This document shows positions 7,396 to 18,400 of a stretch of 64,000 bases of DNA, one piece after another. The first letter of the stretch is position 1; every line of letters begins with the position of its first letter. This DNA comes from Pseudogulbenkiania sp. MAI-1 (GTDB lineage: Bacteria; Pseudomonadota; Gammaproteobacteria; Burkholderiales; Chromobacteriaceae): NCBI RefSeq assembly GCF_000527175.1, contig NZ_AZUR01000001.1:3125001-3189000 (forward strand), in the 5' to 3' direction. Under the pieces are notes generated by a model that saw only the letters and a program-made list of their open reading frames with translations, had not been told where the DNA came from and did not search any database. A program made the position numbers and the translations under genes.

Positions 7396-9678
7396 ATGGA
7401 TGAGCAATTGCGTCAAAACGCACTCGATTTCCACCAGTTCCCGCAGCCGGGCAAGATCCAGGTCTCCCCGACCAAGCCGCTGGCCACCCAGCGCGACTTG
7501 GCCCTGGCCTATTCGCCGGGCGTGGCCGCTCCGTGTGACGCCATCGTCGAAGACCCGCTGAACGCCTACAAGTACACCGCGCGCGGCAACCTCGTCGCCG
7601 TGATCACCAACGGTACCGCCGTACTGGGTCTGGGTAACATCGGTCCCTTGGCAGGCAAGCCGGTGATGGAGGGCAAGGGGGTGCTATTCAAGAAGTTTGC
7701 CGGCATCGACGTGTTCGATATCGAACTGAACGAAAACGACCCGGACAAGCTGGTCGACATCATCTGCTCGATGGAGCCCACCTTCGGCGGCATCAACCTG
7801 GAAGACATCAAGGCGCCGGAGTGCTTCTACATTGAGAAGAAGTGCCGCGAGCGCATGGGTATCCCGGTGTTCCACGACGACCAGCACGGTACCGCCATCG
7901 TGGCCGCCGCCGCGGTGCTGAACTCGCTGCGCCTGATCAACAAGGAAATCGGCAGCGTGCGCGTGGTGGCCTCCGGTGCCGGCGCCGCCGCCATCGCCTG
8001 CCTGGAACTGCTGGTGGCGCTGGGTGTGAAGCGCGAGAACATCACCGTGTGCGACTCGAAGGGTGTGATCTTCGAAGGCCGTGACGACAAGATGGACGAA
8101 TCGAAGAAGCGCTTCGCCATCAAGGACAACGGCCAGCGCAAACTGGCCGACGCCATGGTCGGCGCCGACATCTTCATGGGCCTGTCCGGTCCCAAGCTGG
8201 TGACCCAGGACATGGTGAAGTCGATGGCGGCTCACCCGGTGATCCTGGCCATGGCCAACCCGGAACCGGAAATCCTGCCGCCACTGGTGAAGGAAGTCCG
8301 CCCGGACGCCATCATCGGCACCGGCCGCTCCGACTACCCGAACCAGGTCAACAACGTCCTGTGCTTCCCGTTCATCTTCCGTGGCGCGCTGGACGTGGGC
8401 GCCACCACCATCAACGAAGAGATGAAGCTGGCCTGCGTGCGCGCCATCGCCGACCTGGCCATGGCCGAGCAGAGCGACGTGGTGGCCTCGGCCTACGGTG
8501 ACCAGGAGCTGTCGTTCGGCCCGGAATACGTGATTCCGAAACCGTTCGATCCGCGTCTGATCGTCAAGATTGCTCCGGCCGTGGCCAAGGCGGCCATGGA
8601 GTCCGGCGTGGCTACCCGCCCGATCGCCGACTTCGACGCCTACGCCGAGCAACTGGCACAGTTCGTCTACAAGACCAACCTGTTCATGAAGCCGGTGTTC
8701 TCCCAGGCCAAGAAGGACAAGAAGCGCGTGGTGCTGGCCGAGGGCGAGGATCAGCGCGTGCTGCACGCCACCCAGGAGATCGTGTCGCAGGGTCTGGCCT
8801 TCCCGATCCTGATCGGCCGCCCCTCCGTGATCGAGAAGCGTATCGAGAAGCTGGGCCTGAAACTGGTGCCGGGCAAGGACTTCGAGCTGGTCAACAACGA
8901 ATCCGACCCGCGCTTCAACGAGTACTGGAACGAGTACTACCAGCTGATGAAGCGCAAGGGCGTGTCGCAGGAACAGGCGCGTCGCCGCGTGATCGGCAAC
9001 ACCACGCTGATCGGAGCGCTGATGGTGCGCCGCGGCGAGGCCGACGCCCTGATCTGCGGTACCTACGGTGCCTACCGCCAGCACTTCGAGATCGTCGAGA
9101 ACGTGCTGGGCTACGCCAACGCCAAGAAGGTGGCCGGCGCCATGAACGCGCTGATGCTGCCGACCGGCAACATCTTCATCACCGACACCTACGTCAACCC
9201 GAACCCGAGCGCCGAGCAGCTGGCCGAGATCACCACGATGGCCGCCGAGTCGGTCAAGCGCTTCGGTATCGCGCCGAAGGTGGCGCTGCTGTCGAACTCC
9301 AGCTTCGGCACCAGCAACATCGAATCGGCCGGCAAGATGCGCGAGGCGCTGTCGCTGATCCAGGCCGCGCATCCGGATCTGGAAGTGGACGGCGAAATGC
9401 AGGGTGACTCGGCGCTGGTGGAAGCCATCCGTCAACAGGCCCTGCCGGACAGCACGCTCAAGGGTGCGGCCAACCTGCTGGTGATGCCGAACGTGGAAGC
9501 CGCCAACATCTCCTACAACCTGCTGCGCGTTTCGGCGTCGGATGGCGTGACCATTGGCCCGATCCTGATGGGCATGTCGAAGCCTGTCCACATCCTGACC
9601 CAGATCTCGTCGGTGCGCCGCATCGTCAACATGGTGGCCCTGGCCGCCGTGGATGCGCAGGCCGCCAGCAAGAACTAA
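7396..9678 (+). CDS. maeB: NADP-dependent malic enzyme, MaeB type
   Basis: Oxidative decarboxylation of malate to pyruvate and CO2 with NADPH formation, in the cytosol. At 760 residues it matches the long MaeB class: an N-terminal malic domain (about 15-150; SPGVAAPCDAI, VFHDDQHGTAIV), an NAD(P)-binding domain (about 160-425; VASGAGAAAIACLELL) and a C-terminal domain related to phosphate acetyltransferase (about 430-755; RRGEADALICGTYG, EMQGDSAL). In this class the Pta-like part is regulatory, sensing acetyl-CoA, rather than catalytic. AGGAG lies 7-8 nt before the ATG. It has its own promoter but sits next to dctPQM, which imports its substrate. Confidence 0.97.
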   Translation: MDEQLRQNALDFHQFPQPGKIQVSPTKPLATQRDLALAYSPGVAAPCDAIVEDPLNAYKYTARGNLVAVITNGTAVLGLGNIGPLAGKPVMEGKGVLFKKFAGIDVFDIELNENDPDKLVDIICSMEPTFGGINLEDIKAPECFYIEKKCRERMGIPVFHDDQHGTAIVAAAAVLNSLRLINKEIGSVRVVASGAGAAAIACLELLVALGVKRENITVCDSKGVIFEGRDDKMDESKKRFAIKDNGQRKLADAMVGADIFMGLSGPKLVTQDMVKSMAAHPVILAMANPEPEILPPLVKEVRPDAIIGTGRSDYPNQVNNVLCFPFIFRGALDVGATTINEEMKLACVRAIADLAMAEQSDVVASAYGDQELSFGPEYVIPKPFDPRLIVKIAPAVAKAAMESGVATRPIADFDAYAEQLAQFVYKTNLFMKPVFSQAKKDKKRVVLAEGEDQRVLHATQEIVSQGLAFPILIGRPSVIEKRIEKLGLKLVPGKDFELVNNESDPRFNEYWNEYYQLMKRKGVSQEQARRRVIGNTTLIGALMVRRGEADALICGTYGAYRQHFEIVENVLGYANAKKVAGAMNALMLPTGNIFITDTYVNPNPSAEQLAEITTMAAESVKRFGIAPKVALLSNSSFGTSNIESAGKMREALSLIQAAHPDLEVDGEMQGDSALVEAIRQQALPDSTLKGAANLLVMPNVEAANISYNLLRVSASDGVTIGPILMGMSKPVHILTQISSVRRIVNMVALAAVDAQAASKN

Positions 9679-9703
9679 TCCGGTTCAACTGGCTTATACT
9701 GAA

Positions 9704-9730
9704 CGGGCGACCTGGTGTCGCCCGTTTTTG
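9704..9730 (+). terminator. Intrinsic terminator of maeB
   Basis: Perfect stem CGGGCGAC/GTCGCCCG with a 5-nt loop followed by TTTTTGTTTT, 25 bp after the maeB stop. Confidence 0.85.
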
Positions 9731-9752
9731 TTTTCGTCATACAGGAGCCCCC

Positions 9753-9998
9753 ATGAGCGCCGATTTCAATCCTGCCGACCCCTTCGCCATGTTCCGCCAG
9801 TTCTGGCAGAGCGCCACCCCCTCTTCCGCCCAGCCTTTCATGCCGCCGCTGACCGAGGAGGAGATCGACCGCAAGATGGCCGAGTTGCGCGTGGTGGAAG
9901 GCTGGCTGACGATGAATCTGGGCATGCTGTCGATGCAGATCAAGGCGCTGGAGATGCAGAAGGCCGGCCTGGCCGCGATGAAACCGAAGGATCACTGA
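9753..9998 (+). CDS. PhaM-like polyhydroxyalkanoate granule-associated protein
   Basis: Small 81-residue protein resembling the betaproteobacterial PhaM family, which binds PHA granules and PHA synthase. What is seen is an N-terminal DPFAMFRQFW segment, a proline-rich linker, then EEIDRKMAELRVVEGWLTMN and a Met/Leu-rich amphipathic helix MLSMQIKALEMQKAGLAAM. This order matches PhaM as known from Ralstonia, but the sequence is short and the basic PAKKA-type DNA-binding tail of Ralstonia PhaM is absent. AGGAG sits well placed before the ATG. It lies between maeB and dnaE with no PHA synthase nearby, so the role is tentative. Confidence 0.55.
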   Translation: MSADFNPADPFAMFRQFWQSATPSSAQPFMPPLTEEEIDRKMAELRVVEGWLTMNLGMLSMQIKALEMQKAGLAAMKPKDH

Positions 9999-10085
9999 AC
10001 GGCGGCGCGGGGCTGACGGTCCCGCCGCCAAACCGGGCGGCCTCCCGGCATGGTGCCGCGCGCCGGCAACCGTTAAAATGCCGGG

Positions 10086-13000
10086 ATGACTCCTCCCAGT
10101 TTTGTCCACCTGCGACTCCACTCCGAATTCTCCATCCACGACGGCATCGTGCGTCTGGACGACGCCGTCAAGCGCGCCAAGAAGGCGGGCATGCCGGCAA
10201 TCGGCATGTCCGACCTGATGAACTTGTTCGGCATGGTCAAGTTCTACAAGGCCTGCCGCGGCAATGGCATCAAACCCATCGTCTCGGTCGACGTGCTGAT
10301 CAGCAATGAAGACGACCGCGACAAGCCCTGGCGCCTGCTGCTCACCGCCAAGAACCGCGCCGGCTACCTGCGCCTGTGCGACCTGCTGACGCAGGCGATG
10401 CTGCACAACCAGTACCGCGGCCGTGCCGAGCTGAAACGCGAGTGGCTGGAAAACGGCGACAACAGCCAGCTGATCTGCCTGTCCGGCGCCCACCTGGGCG
10501 ACATCGGCCTGGCGCTCGCCAACGGCCAGCGCGACGTGGCGGAACGGCGTGCACGCTACTGGGCCGGGCTGTTCCCGGACAACTTCTACCTGGAAGTACA
10601 GCGGCTCGACAACCCGCAGATCGAAAGCGTGGTGCAGCAGACCTTGTGGCTGGCCGGCGAGACCGGGCTGCCGGTGGTGGCGACGCATCCCATCCAGTTC
10701 ATGGAAGCCGACGACTTCAAGGCGCACGAAGCGCGGGTATGCATCGCCGAAGGCTACACGCTGGGCGACAAGCGCCGGCCCAAGAACTTTGCCGAGTGCC
10801 AGTACTTCCTGTCGGCCGAGGAGATGGCGGAGCGCTTCCACGACATCCCGGAAGCGCTGGAGAACTCGGTGGAGATCGCGCGCCGCTGCAATATCACGGT
10901 GCAACTGGGCAAGAACTACCTGCCGGACTTTCCCACCCCGGAAGGCATGACGCTGGACGACTACCTGGTCCATCTCTCCAAGGAGGGCCTGGAGAAGCGG
11001 CTGGAGAAGCTCTACCCCGACCCGGAGGTGCGTGCCGCCGAACGCCCGCGCTACGACGAGCGTCTGAAGATCGAGTGTAACACCATCATCCAGATGGGCT
11101 TCCCCGGCTACTTCCTGATCGTGGCCGACTTCATCGTCTGGGCCAAGAACAACGGCTGCCCGGTGGGGCCGGGGCGAGGCTCCGGCGCCGGCTCGCTGGT
11201 GGCCTTCTCACTCGGCATCACCGACATCGACCCGCTGGCCTACGCCCTGCTGTTCGAGCGCTTCCTGAACCCGGAGCGGGTGTCGATGCCGGACTTCGAC
11301 GTCGACTTCTGCCAGGACAACCGCTACCGCGTGATCGAGTACGTGCGCCAGAAGTACGGCGCCGAGGCAGTGAGCCAGATCGCCACCTTCGGCACCATGG
11401 CCGCCAAGGCCGTGGTGCGCGACGTCGGCCGCGTGCTCGACCTGCCCTACATGTTCTGCGACGGGGTGTCCAAGCTGATTCCGGCGGCGCCGGGCAAGCA
11501 GTACTCGCTCGACGACGCGGTCGAGATGGAGCCGGTGCTGAAGGAGCGGCTGGAGAACGAGGAAGAATTGCGTGAGCTGTGGGAGCTCGCCAAAAAACTG
11601 GAAGGCCTGACGCGTGGCATCGGTATGCACGCCGGTGGCGTGCTGATCGCTCCTGGCAAGATCACCGACTTCTGCCCGGTCTACCAGGCCGCCGGCGACG
11701 ACGCCGTACCGGTCTCGATGCTGGACAAGGACGATGTCGAACAGATCGGGCTGGTGAAGTTCGACTTTCTGGGCCTGCGCAACCTGACGATTATCGATCT
11801 GGCGGTCAAGTACATCAAAGACCTGGACCCGAGCTTCGACACCGACCTCAACCTGCTCGAGTTCACCGACCCCGCCGCCTACCAGATCCTGCAGAAAGCC
11901 AACACCACGGCCGTGTTCCAGCTGGAATCGGACGGCATGAAGCGGCTGCTGGAAAAGCTCAAGCCCGACCGTTTCGAAGACATCATCGCCGTGCTGGCGC
12001 TGTACCGCCCGGGTCCGCTCGGTTCCGGTATGGTGGACGACTTCATCCTGCGCAAGGCCGGCAAGCAGGAGGTGGACTACTTCCACCCCGACCTGCAGGC
12101 CTGCCTCGACCCGACCTACGGCGTGATCGTGTATCAGGAACAGGTGATGCAGATCTCGCAGATCATCGGCGGCTACACGCTGGGCGGCGCCGACATGCTG
12201 CGCCGCGCGATGGGCAAGAAAAAGCCGGAAGAAATGGCCGCCCACCGCGAGAAGATCGCCGAGGGAGCCAAGGCCAAGGGCTACGACCCGGCGCTGGCCG
12301 AGCAACTGTTCGACCTGATGGCGAAATTCGCCGAATACGGCTTCAACAAGTCGCACACCGCCGCCTACGCCGTAGTGTCGTACCAGACCGCGTGGCTGAA
12401 GGCGCACCACTGCGCCGCCTTCATGGCCGCCACCATGTCGTCGGAACTGGACAACACCGACCAGCTCAAGGTGTTCTACGACGACTCGCTGGCCAACAAG
12501 CTCAAGTTCCTGCCGCCGGACGTCAACGAAAGCTTCTACCGCTTCGTGCCAGTGGACCGCCAGCACATCCGCTACGCCCTCGGCGCGATCAAGGGCACCG
12601 GCGAGGCGGCAGTCGAGCACATCATCGCGGTGCGCAACGAGTCGGGGCCGTTCACCGATCTGTTCGATTTTTGTCGGAGGACCGACAAACGCACCGTCAA
12701 CAAGCGCACCATCGAGTCGCTGATCCGCGCCGGCGCCTTCGACGCGATCGAGCCCAACCGCGCCAAGCTGTTCGCCAACGTCGGCCTGGCCATGGAAGCG
12801 GCCGAACAGGAAGCCGCCAACGCCAACCAGGGCGGGCTGTTCGACATGTTCGACGCCGACAGCGCACCGACGGTGGAGATGGTCGAGGCCAAGCCGTGGC
12901 CGCCGGCGGTGCAGCTGGCCGAAGAAAAGCTCGCCATCGGCTACTACCTGTCTGGCCACCCGTTCTCGGCCTACGAGAAGGAAGTGCGCGGCTTCATCAA

Positions 13001-13529
13001 GACGCCGCTCTCCCGCCTCACCCCGCGCAAGGAGCCGCAGCTGATCGCCGGCTTCGTCACCGGCCTGCGCACCAAGGTTGGCAACCGCGGCAAGATGGCC
13101 TTCATCCAGCTCGACGACGGCAGCGCCAAGCGCGAGGTCAGCGTGTTCTCGGAAAGCTTCGACGCCAACCGCACCAAACTGCGCGAGGACACGGTGCTGG
13201 TGATCGAAGGCAAGGTCAGCGAGGACAGTTTCAACGGTGGCCTGAGGATCATCGCCGACAAGATCTACGAGCTGGGCGAGGCGCGCAGCCGCTACGCCCG
13301 CAGCCTGGCGCTGCAGATCAACGGCAACGCCGACGTGGCGAAGCTGCGCACCACCCTGAGCCCGTTCCGCAGCGAGGACGCCGGCTGCCCGGTGCGCCTC
13401 AGCTACAGCAACGGCCAGGCCAAGGGCGATCTGCTGCTGCCGCCGGAATGGGGGGTGCGTCTGGACGACGGCCTGCTCTTGGCGCTGCAGGACTGGCTGG
13501 GGGACAAGGCCGTCAAGGTGCTATGGTAA
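10086..13529 (+). CDS. dnaE: DNA polymerase III alpha subunit
   Basis: Replicative polymerase catalytic subunit, 1147 residues, close to the family norm of about 1160. An N-terminal PHP domain begins FVHLRLHSEFSIHDG. The catalytic aspartates are in MPDFDVDFC (about 401-408), with the third Asp likely in KFDFLGLRN (about 558). The PxxxGRGSGAGSLVAF loop, the fingers motif FNKSHTAAYA, a helix-hairpin-helix region and a C-terminal OB fold (GKMAFIQLDDGSAKREV, about 1000-1080) follow in the usual order. The start is set by the PHP motif. It forms the core with epsilon and theta and binds the beta clamp. Confidence 0.97.
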   Translation: MTPPSFVHLRLHSEFSIHDGIVRLDDAVKRAKKAGMPAIGMSDLMNLFGMVKFYKACRGNGIKPIVSVDVLISNEDDRDKPWRLLLTAKNRAGYLRLCDLLTQAMLHNQYRGRAELKREWLENGDNSQLICLSGAHLGDIGLALANGQRDVAERRARYWAGLFPDNFYLEVQRLDNPQIESVVQQTLWLAGETGLPVVATHPIQFMEADDFKAHEARVCIAEGYTLGDKRRPKNFAECQYFLSAEEMAERFHDIPEALENSVEIARRCNITVQLGKNYLPDFPTPEGMTLDDYLVHLSKEGLEKRLEKLYPDPEVRAAERPRYDERLKIECNTIIQMGFPGYFLIVADFIVWAKNNGCPVGPGRGSGAGSLVAFSLGITDIDPLAYALLFERFLNPERVSMPDFDVDFCQDNRYRVIEYVRQKYGAEAVSQIATFGTMAAKAVVRDVGRVLDLPYMFCDGVSKLIPAAPGKQYSLDDAVEMEPVLKERLENEEELRELWELAKKLEGLTRGIGMHAGGVLIAPGKITDFCPVYQAAGDDAVPVSMLDKDDVEQIGLVKFDFLGLRNLTIIDLAVKYIKDLDPSFDTDLNLLEFTDPAAYQILQKANTTAVFQLESDGMKRLLEKLKPDRFEDIIAVLALYRPGPLGSGMVDDFILRKAGKQEVDYFHPDLQACLDPTYGVIVYQEQVMQISQIIGGYTLGGADMLRRAMGKKKPEEMAAHREKIAEGAKAKGYDPALAEQLFDLMAKFAEYGFNKSHTAAYAVVSYQTAWLKAHHCAAFMAATMSSELDNTDQLKVFYDDSLANKLKFLPPDVNESFYRFVPVDRQHIRYALGAIKGTGEAAVEHIIAVRNESGPFTDLFDFCRRTDKRTVNKRTIESLIRAGAFDAIEPNRAKLFANVGLAMEAAEQEAANANQGGLFDMFDADSAPTVEMVEAKPWPPAVQLAEEKLAIGYYLSGHPFSAYEKEVRGFIKTPLSRLTPRKEPQLIAGFVTGLRTKVGNRGKMAFIQLDDGSAKREVSVFSESFDANRTKLREDTVLVIEGKVSEDSFNGGLRIIADKIYELGEARSRYARSLALQINGNADVAKLRTTLSPFRSEDAGCPVRLSYSNGQAKGDLLLPPEWGVRLDDGLLLALQDWLGDKAVKVLW

Positions 13530-13572
13530 GCGGCCGAGGGCCCACTTCGGCCAGACCTTGAACACAAACCGG

Positions 13573-13600
13573 ACCGGGCTATCTCGACAGCCCGGTTTTT
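13573..13600 (+). terminator. Intrinsic terminator of dnaE
   Basis: Perfect 8-bp stem ACCGGGCT/AGCCCGGT with an 8-nt loop followed by TTTTGTTT. It lies in the 83-bp gap before a convergent gene. Confidence 0.85.
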
Positions 13601-13612
13601 GTTTGCAGCCCC

Positions 13613-14632
13613 TCAGATCAGCGCGGCGGCCTTCAGTTCCGCCTTGAGATAGGCATAATAGATCGGCGCCGCGATCACGCCGGGCAGGCCGAATATGGCC
13701 TCCAGCACGATCATCGCCAGCAGGATTTCCCAGGAGCGCGCCTGGATGCGGGAGCCAACGATCCTGGCGTTGAGGAAATACTCCAGCTTGTGGATGGTCA
13801 CCAGGAAGACCAGCGCTGCCACCGCCAGCCCGAGCGACTGCGACATCGCCACCACCGTGATCATGGTATTGGAGATCAGGTTGCCGATCACCGGCAACAA
13901 GCCGGCGATGAAGGTGATGGCGACCAGCGTCTTGGTCAGCGGCAACGGCGCACCGGCCAAGGGCAGCACCACCGCCAGGAACAGCCAGGTCAGGAAGGCG
14001 TTGAGTGCGGCGATGCGCACCTGGGCGAACACCACCTTGCGAAACGACTCGGCAAGGCAACCGGTGCGCCGCAGCAGCGCCAGCGTCAGCGGCCCGCTGC
14101 CGGCGCGACGCAGCGACTCGGACAGCGACACGATGGCCCCGATCACCATACCCAGCAGCACCAGCACCACGCCGCGCCCGGCCGCCCCGCCGACCAGCCG
14201 CAGTTCCTCCAGGTGCTGGGTCAGCCAACGGCTCACCATGCCTCTCAACTCCTCGCCGCTGCTCGGCAGATGCTCGGCCAGCCAGGCGGGCAGATGCTGT
14301 CGCAGCAGCGCCGCGATCTCCCCGGACTTCTGCAGGATGGCGGGCACCGCCCCGGTTTCGCCGTGGAAGATCGACATCACCCCGGCCGAGAATCCGACCA
14401 GCAACAGGATGGTCAGGATCGACAGCAACACCACGGCCACCGCACGGGCACGCCGCCCAGCCACCCGGTTGAGGTGGGTCTGCGAGGCGGCCAGCGCCAC
14501 CATCTCGTGCACCAGCAGCCCGGCGATCAAGGCCGCCAGCAAGTGGAATTGCAGCACCACGACCAACGCGGCGCCGGCCAGCAGATAGCTGGCCAGCTCG
14601 ATGGGGGCGGTTCGGTTCAAGCTAGTGGGCAT
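13613..14632 (-). CDS. AI-2E family transporter (PerM/YdiK-like permease)
   Basis: Polytopic inner-membrane protein of 339 residues with about eight hydrophobic segments. The C-terminal family pattern is clear: FIAGLLPVIGNLISNTMITV, then a HKLEYFLNARIVGSRIQARSWE-like stretch and LPGVIAAPIYYAYLKAEL. Members export autoinducer-2 or act as Na+/H+ antiporters, but many have no known substrate, and none can be assigned here. The ATG at 14632 is preferred to in-frame starts up to 14710 because AGAGGA is well placed and the upstream residues are not membrane-like. It is convergent with dnaE. Confidence 0.8.
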   Translation of the reverse strand: MPTSLNRTAPIELASYLLAGAALVVVLQFHLLAALIAGLLVHEMVALAASQTHLNRVAGRRARAVAVVLLSILTILLLVGFSAGVMSIFHGETGAVPAILQKSGEIAALLRQHLPAWLAEHLPSSGEELRGMVSRWLTQHLEELRLVGGAAGRGVVLVLLGMVIGAIVSLSESLRRAGSGPLTLALLRRTGCLAESFRKVVFAQVRIAALNAFLTWLFLAVVLPLAGAPLPLTKTLVAITFIAGLLPVIGNLISNTMITVVAMSQSLGLAVAALVFLVTIHKLEYFLNARIVGSRIQARSWEILLAMIVLEAIFGLPGVIAAPIYYAYLKAELKAAALI

Positions 14633-14813
14633 GCCGTCCTCTGCAGTCACTGCCCGCCGGGGATGGCAGGCGGAAATGACCGCAGTATGTGGGCGGAATG
14701 GTGGAAACACAATGGGGACTAGATCGGCTTACGGGACAGGTCAGCCGTCGCCGGACGCACGCCGCCATGGGCAGGCAGGCGGAGCCACGGTAAACACGCG
14801 AACCGGGCCCCCC

Positions 14814-15284
14814 TCACGGCCGACGGTACACCCCGATCAGCTGCGCCTCCCCCAGCACATGGCTGTGCATCGCCTGCTCCAGCCGCTGCTTGCTCGGATG
14901 ACCGAGGTCCGGCAGCACGGTATCCAGCGCGTACAGCTTGAAGAAATAGCGGTGCTGGCCGATAGGCGGACACGGCCCGCCCCAACCGGTGCGCTGCCAG
15001 TCGTTCAGCCCCTCGCCGGTGTGCGGCGGCAGGTGCCGCGACGCTCCTTCGGCCAACTCGTGGCTATCCGCCGGCAGGTTGTACAGCACCCAATGCACCC
15101 AGGTCATCTTCGGTGCCGCCGGGTCCGGCGCATCCGGATCGTCCACGATCAGCGCGAACGAGCGGGTACCGGCCGGCTCACCCTGCCACGCCAGCGGCGG
15201 CGACACATCCGCCCCGTCGCAGGTATAGCGCGCCGGCACGCTCGCCCCCGGCGCGAACGCCGGCGAGTGCAACTGCAGTCCCAT
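14814..15284 (-). CDS. PEBP family protein (YbhB/YbcL type)
   Basis: Phosphatidylethanolamine-binding/Raf-kinase-inhibitor-like protein of 156 residues. The family motifs are the N-terminal YTCDGADVSPPLAW, DPDAPDPAAPKMTWVHWVLYNLP (the D-P-D-A-P ligand pocket) and GGPCPPIGQHRYFFKLYALD. It is presumed cytosolic, as no signal peptide is seen; the bacterial function is uncertain. Start ATGs exist at 15305 and 15299, but GGAGGTG lies 7 nt before the ATG at 15284, and that start gives the usual N-terminus MGLQLHSPAF. It is the last gene before a 210-bp gap that precedes the end of the RTX gene. Confidence 0.88.
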   Translation of the reverse strand: MGLQLHSPAFAPGASVPARYTCDGADVSPPLAWQGEPAGTRSFALIVDDPDAPDPAAPKMTWVHWVLYNLPADSHELAEGASRHLPPHTGEGLNDWQRTGWGGPCPPIGQHRYFFKLYALDTVLPDLGHPSKQRLEQAMHSHVLGEAQLIGVYRRP

Positions 15285-15494
15285 CGCTTCCACCTCCATC
15301 GCCATGCCGGCCAGAGCGGCCAGCCACTACAAGCGGCCGTGTCTCGCTCCTGATGATGCAAGATGCGGTCTTGCTTGTGTTGTAGCACGCCCGATTCCCA
15401 CGAGGCTATGCAGGATAACGCTCTCTAACATTTCTTTGCCGCTGTTGGCCAGACATAGGTAAAAGTCATGATCAGCCAACTTCGGCAATCTCCA

Positions 15495-18400
15495 CTAAAT
15501 AGGATGAACATTACCATCCGTTTTCAACTGATCGACCGTCACCGATGTCACCCCTTGCAGGATTGCAATATCCTGAAAACCGTAACTTCCACCTGTGCCA
15601 TCGCGATCGACACTGACAACGGTATTGCCCCCACTTTCCCTGACATGCAGGAAATTGTTCAAATCGCTGGTACCCGCACTGTAGCCTACCAGCAGGTCAG
15701 CAATGTCCAGCACATCGCCGCCAATTCCGACAGTGAAATCGGTGATGGTGTCCACAGCCGCTGCATCCTTGGCGAGGAGTACGAAGGTGTCGCTCCCCCC
15801 TCCACCAGTCATGTTGTCTGCTCCGGAGCCACCAACTAAGGTATCGTTTCCGGTCCCCCCTGAGAGTAGATCATTGCCATCCCCTCCTCTCAGGATATCG
15901 TTACTGCTAGAGCCTGTAAGCGTGTCATTAAAGGCCGAGCCGATTACTCCTTCCATATTCTTGTAGCTATCGGTGCCAAGGCCTGAAGCACTGAATGATG
16001 TTGATGAGCTACTTTGGGTAAGGGTAAAAGTAAGGCCACTGGTCGCATCCGAAAAATCGATCAGATCAATGCCGGCACCACCATCAATTGTGTCGCTTCC
16101 GCCGCCACCACGCAGGATGTCATTGCCGCTACTGCCGGTGATCGTGTCGTCGAAGCGGGTACCGATAACGCCTTCCATGTTTACATAACTATCGTTGTTG
16201 CCGAGGCCACCGGTGCCATTGGCCATAACGGTCAGCACGTTGCTCTGAACAAGAGTAAAGGGAGTAGCCACCGTCCCAATAGCTACCGTCCCATCTGAGA
16301 AATCCAACAGATCCTCCGTTCCAGCGCCCCCATCCATGACATCATTGTTGCCGAGGCCACCTCGCAACACATCGTTCCCCTCGCCACCTTGAAGGTTGTC
16401 GTTGCTGTCACCGCCAATCAAAAGATCCGCGCCGGCACTGCCGGTAAGAGTATCGGCACCGACCCCGCCGACCAGCACAGATTGCGATGCGCCATCCGTG
16501 AGCACATCTGCACCAGCCTTGCCGTCTAGGAATGCCCCCTGATAGCTCCCGACCCCAGTGAGATCAATAGTTTGTGCGCCGGGGCCATTAGTATCCAATA
16601 CATTCAGCGTGATTAATCCCGTCGCCGTACCACCTACACCATCGCTAAGTGTATAGCTCAGTGTGACGGTACTCGGGCTGGCTACCGTTCCACCAACTGA
16701 TCCAGTGGTAAACGTAAAGGTGCCGTCGGGATTGACCACAACTGAACTGCCAAGAGTCCCGCTCACAACGCTGATACTGCTAACGCTAAGTGACAAGCCG
16801 TCAACATCCCCATCGTTCGCCAACAGCATGCTGATTGGCAGCGTAACCGTCGTGCTGTTTGACACATACAGAACGTCGTTTTTTGCCGCCGGACTATCGT
16901 TCACCGCCGTCACGTCGAGCGTCAGCGTGTTGGCACTTTGATCGAGATCGACCCCGCCGTTGACGGTGCCGCCGTCGTCCTGCACCTGGAAGGTGAAGCT
17001 GGCGTAGCCGCTGCCGTTGGCGTCGGCTGCCGGCGTGAACACCAAGTGCCCGGCGGCGATGTCCGCCGCGCTGACGAATTGCCCGGCCGTCACCGCGACA
17101 CCGTTATTGGTCAGGCTGCCCGCTCCCGGTAGCGTGCTGATCTTCACCGCCAGCAGGCTGTTGCCGTCCGCCGCATCGCTGAAGCCGAAGTCGCTCGCGC
17201 TGAAGGTGTGGCTGCCGTCTTCCAGCAGGGTGACGGTGTTGTCCGTGCCGGTCGGCGCGTCGTTGACCGCCGCCAGGGTGAAGCTCTGGCTGGCCGCCAC
17301 GCTCAGGCTGCCGTCGGTCACGTCGTAGCTCAGGCTGACCGCCCCGTTGTAGTTGGCGTCCGGGGTGATCGTGTAGGTGCCGTCCAGGTTGTCCGTCACG
17401 CTGCCGTGATCGGCCGTCAGGTTGGCCACCGTCAGCGTGTCGCCGTCGACGTCGCTGAACCCCGCCAGCAGGCTGGCGGCGGAGACGATGTAGGCGGTGT
17501 CTTCGGTGCCGCCCGCCAGCACCGCCGTGGCGGTGCCGGTCGGCGCGTCGTTGACCGCCGCCAGGGTGAAGCTCTGGCTGGCCGGCACGCTCACGCTGCC
17601 GTCGGTCACGTCGTAGCTCAGGCTCACCGTCCCGTTGTAGTTGCCGTCCGGGGTGATCGTGTAGGTGCCGTCCAGGTTGTCCGTCACGCTGCCGTGATCG
17701 GCCGACAGATTCGCCACCGTCAGCGTGTCGCCGTCGACGTCGCTGAACCCCGCCAGCAGGCTGGCGGCGGAGACGATGTAGGCGACGTCTTCGGTTCCGT
17801 CCACCAGCGTCGCCGCCGAGCCGGTCAGGATCGGCGCGTCGTTGACCGCCGTCAGCGTGAAGCTCTGGCTGGCCGCCACGCTCAGGCTGCCGTCGGTCAC
17901 GTCGTAGCTCAGGCTCACCGTCCCGTTGTAGTTGCCGTCCGGGGTGATCGTGTAGGTGCCATCCAGGTTGTCCGTCACGCTGCCGTGATCGGCCGTCAGG
18001 TTGGCCACCATCAGCGTGTCGCCGTCGACGTCGCTGAACCCCGCCAGCAGGCTGGAGGCGGAGACGATGTAGGCAGTGTCTTCGGTGCCGCCCGCCAGCA
18101 CTGCCGTGGCGCTGCCGGTCGGCACGTCGTTGGTGCCGGTGATTGTAATCTCCGCCGTCTCGGAAACCCAGGCACCATGCTCATCGACCACCTTGTAGTT
18201 GAGGGTGATGAGCTCCACCTGGCCCTCAGCCAAATGCTGGAATGCCGCATTGCCTGGATCCACCGTCAGGGTGGAACCGGACAAAGACACACCGTCAGGC
18301 AGCGAGTTAAGCCCTTCCACATGCAATGCCGCCCCATGATCGATATCCAAAGCATCGGCCAGCAGGTTGATTGAGAAGCTGTTGCCATCCTCGACGCCCT

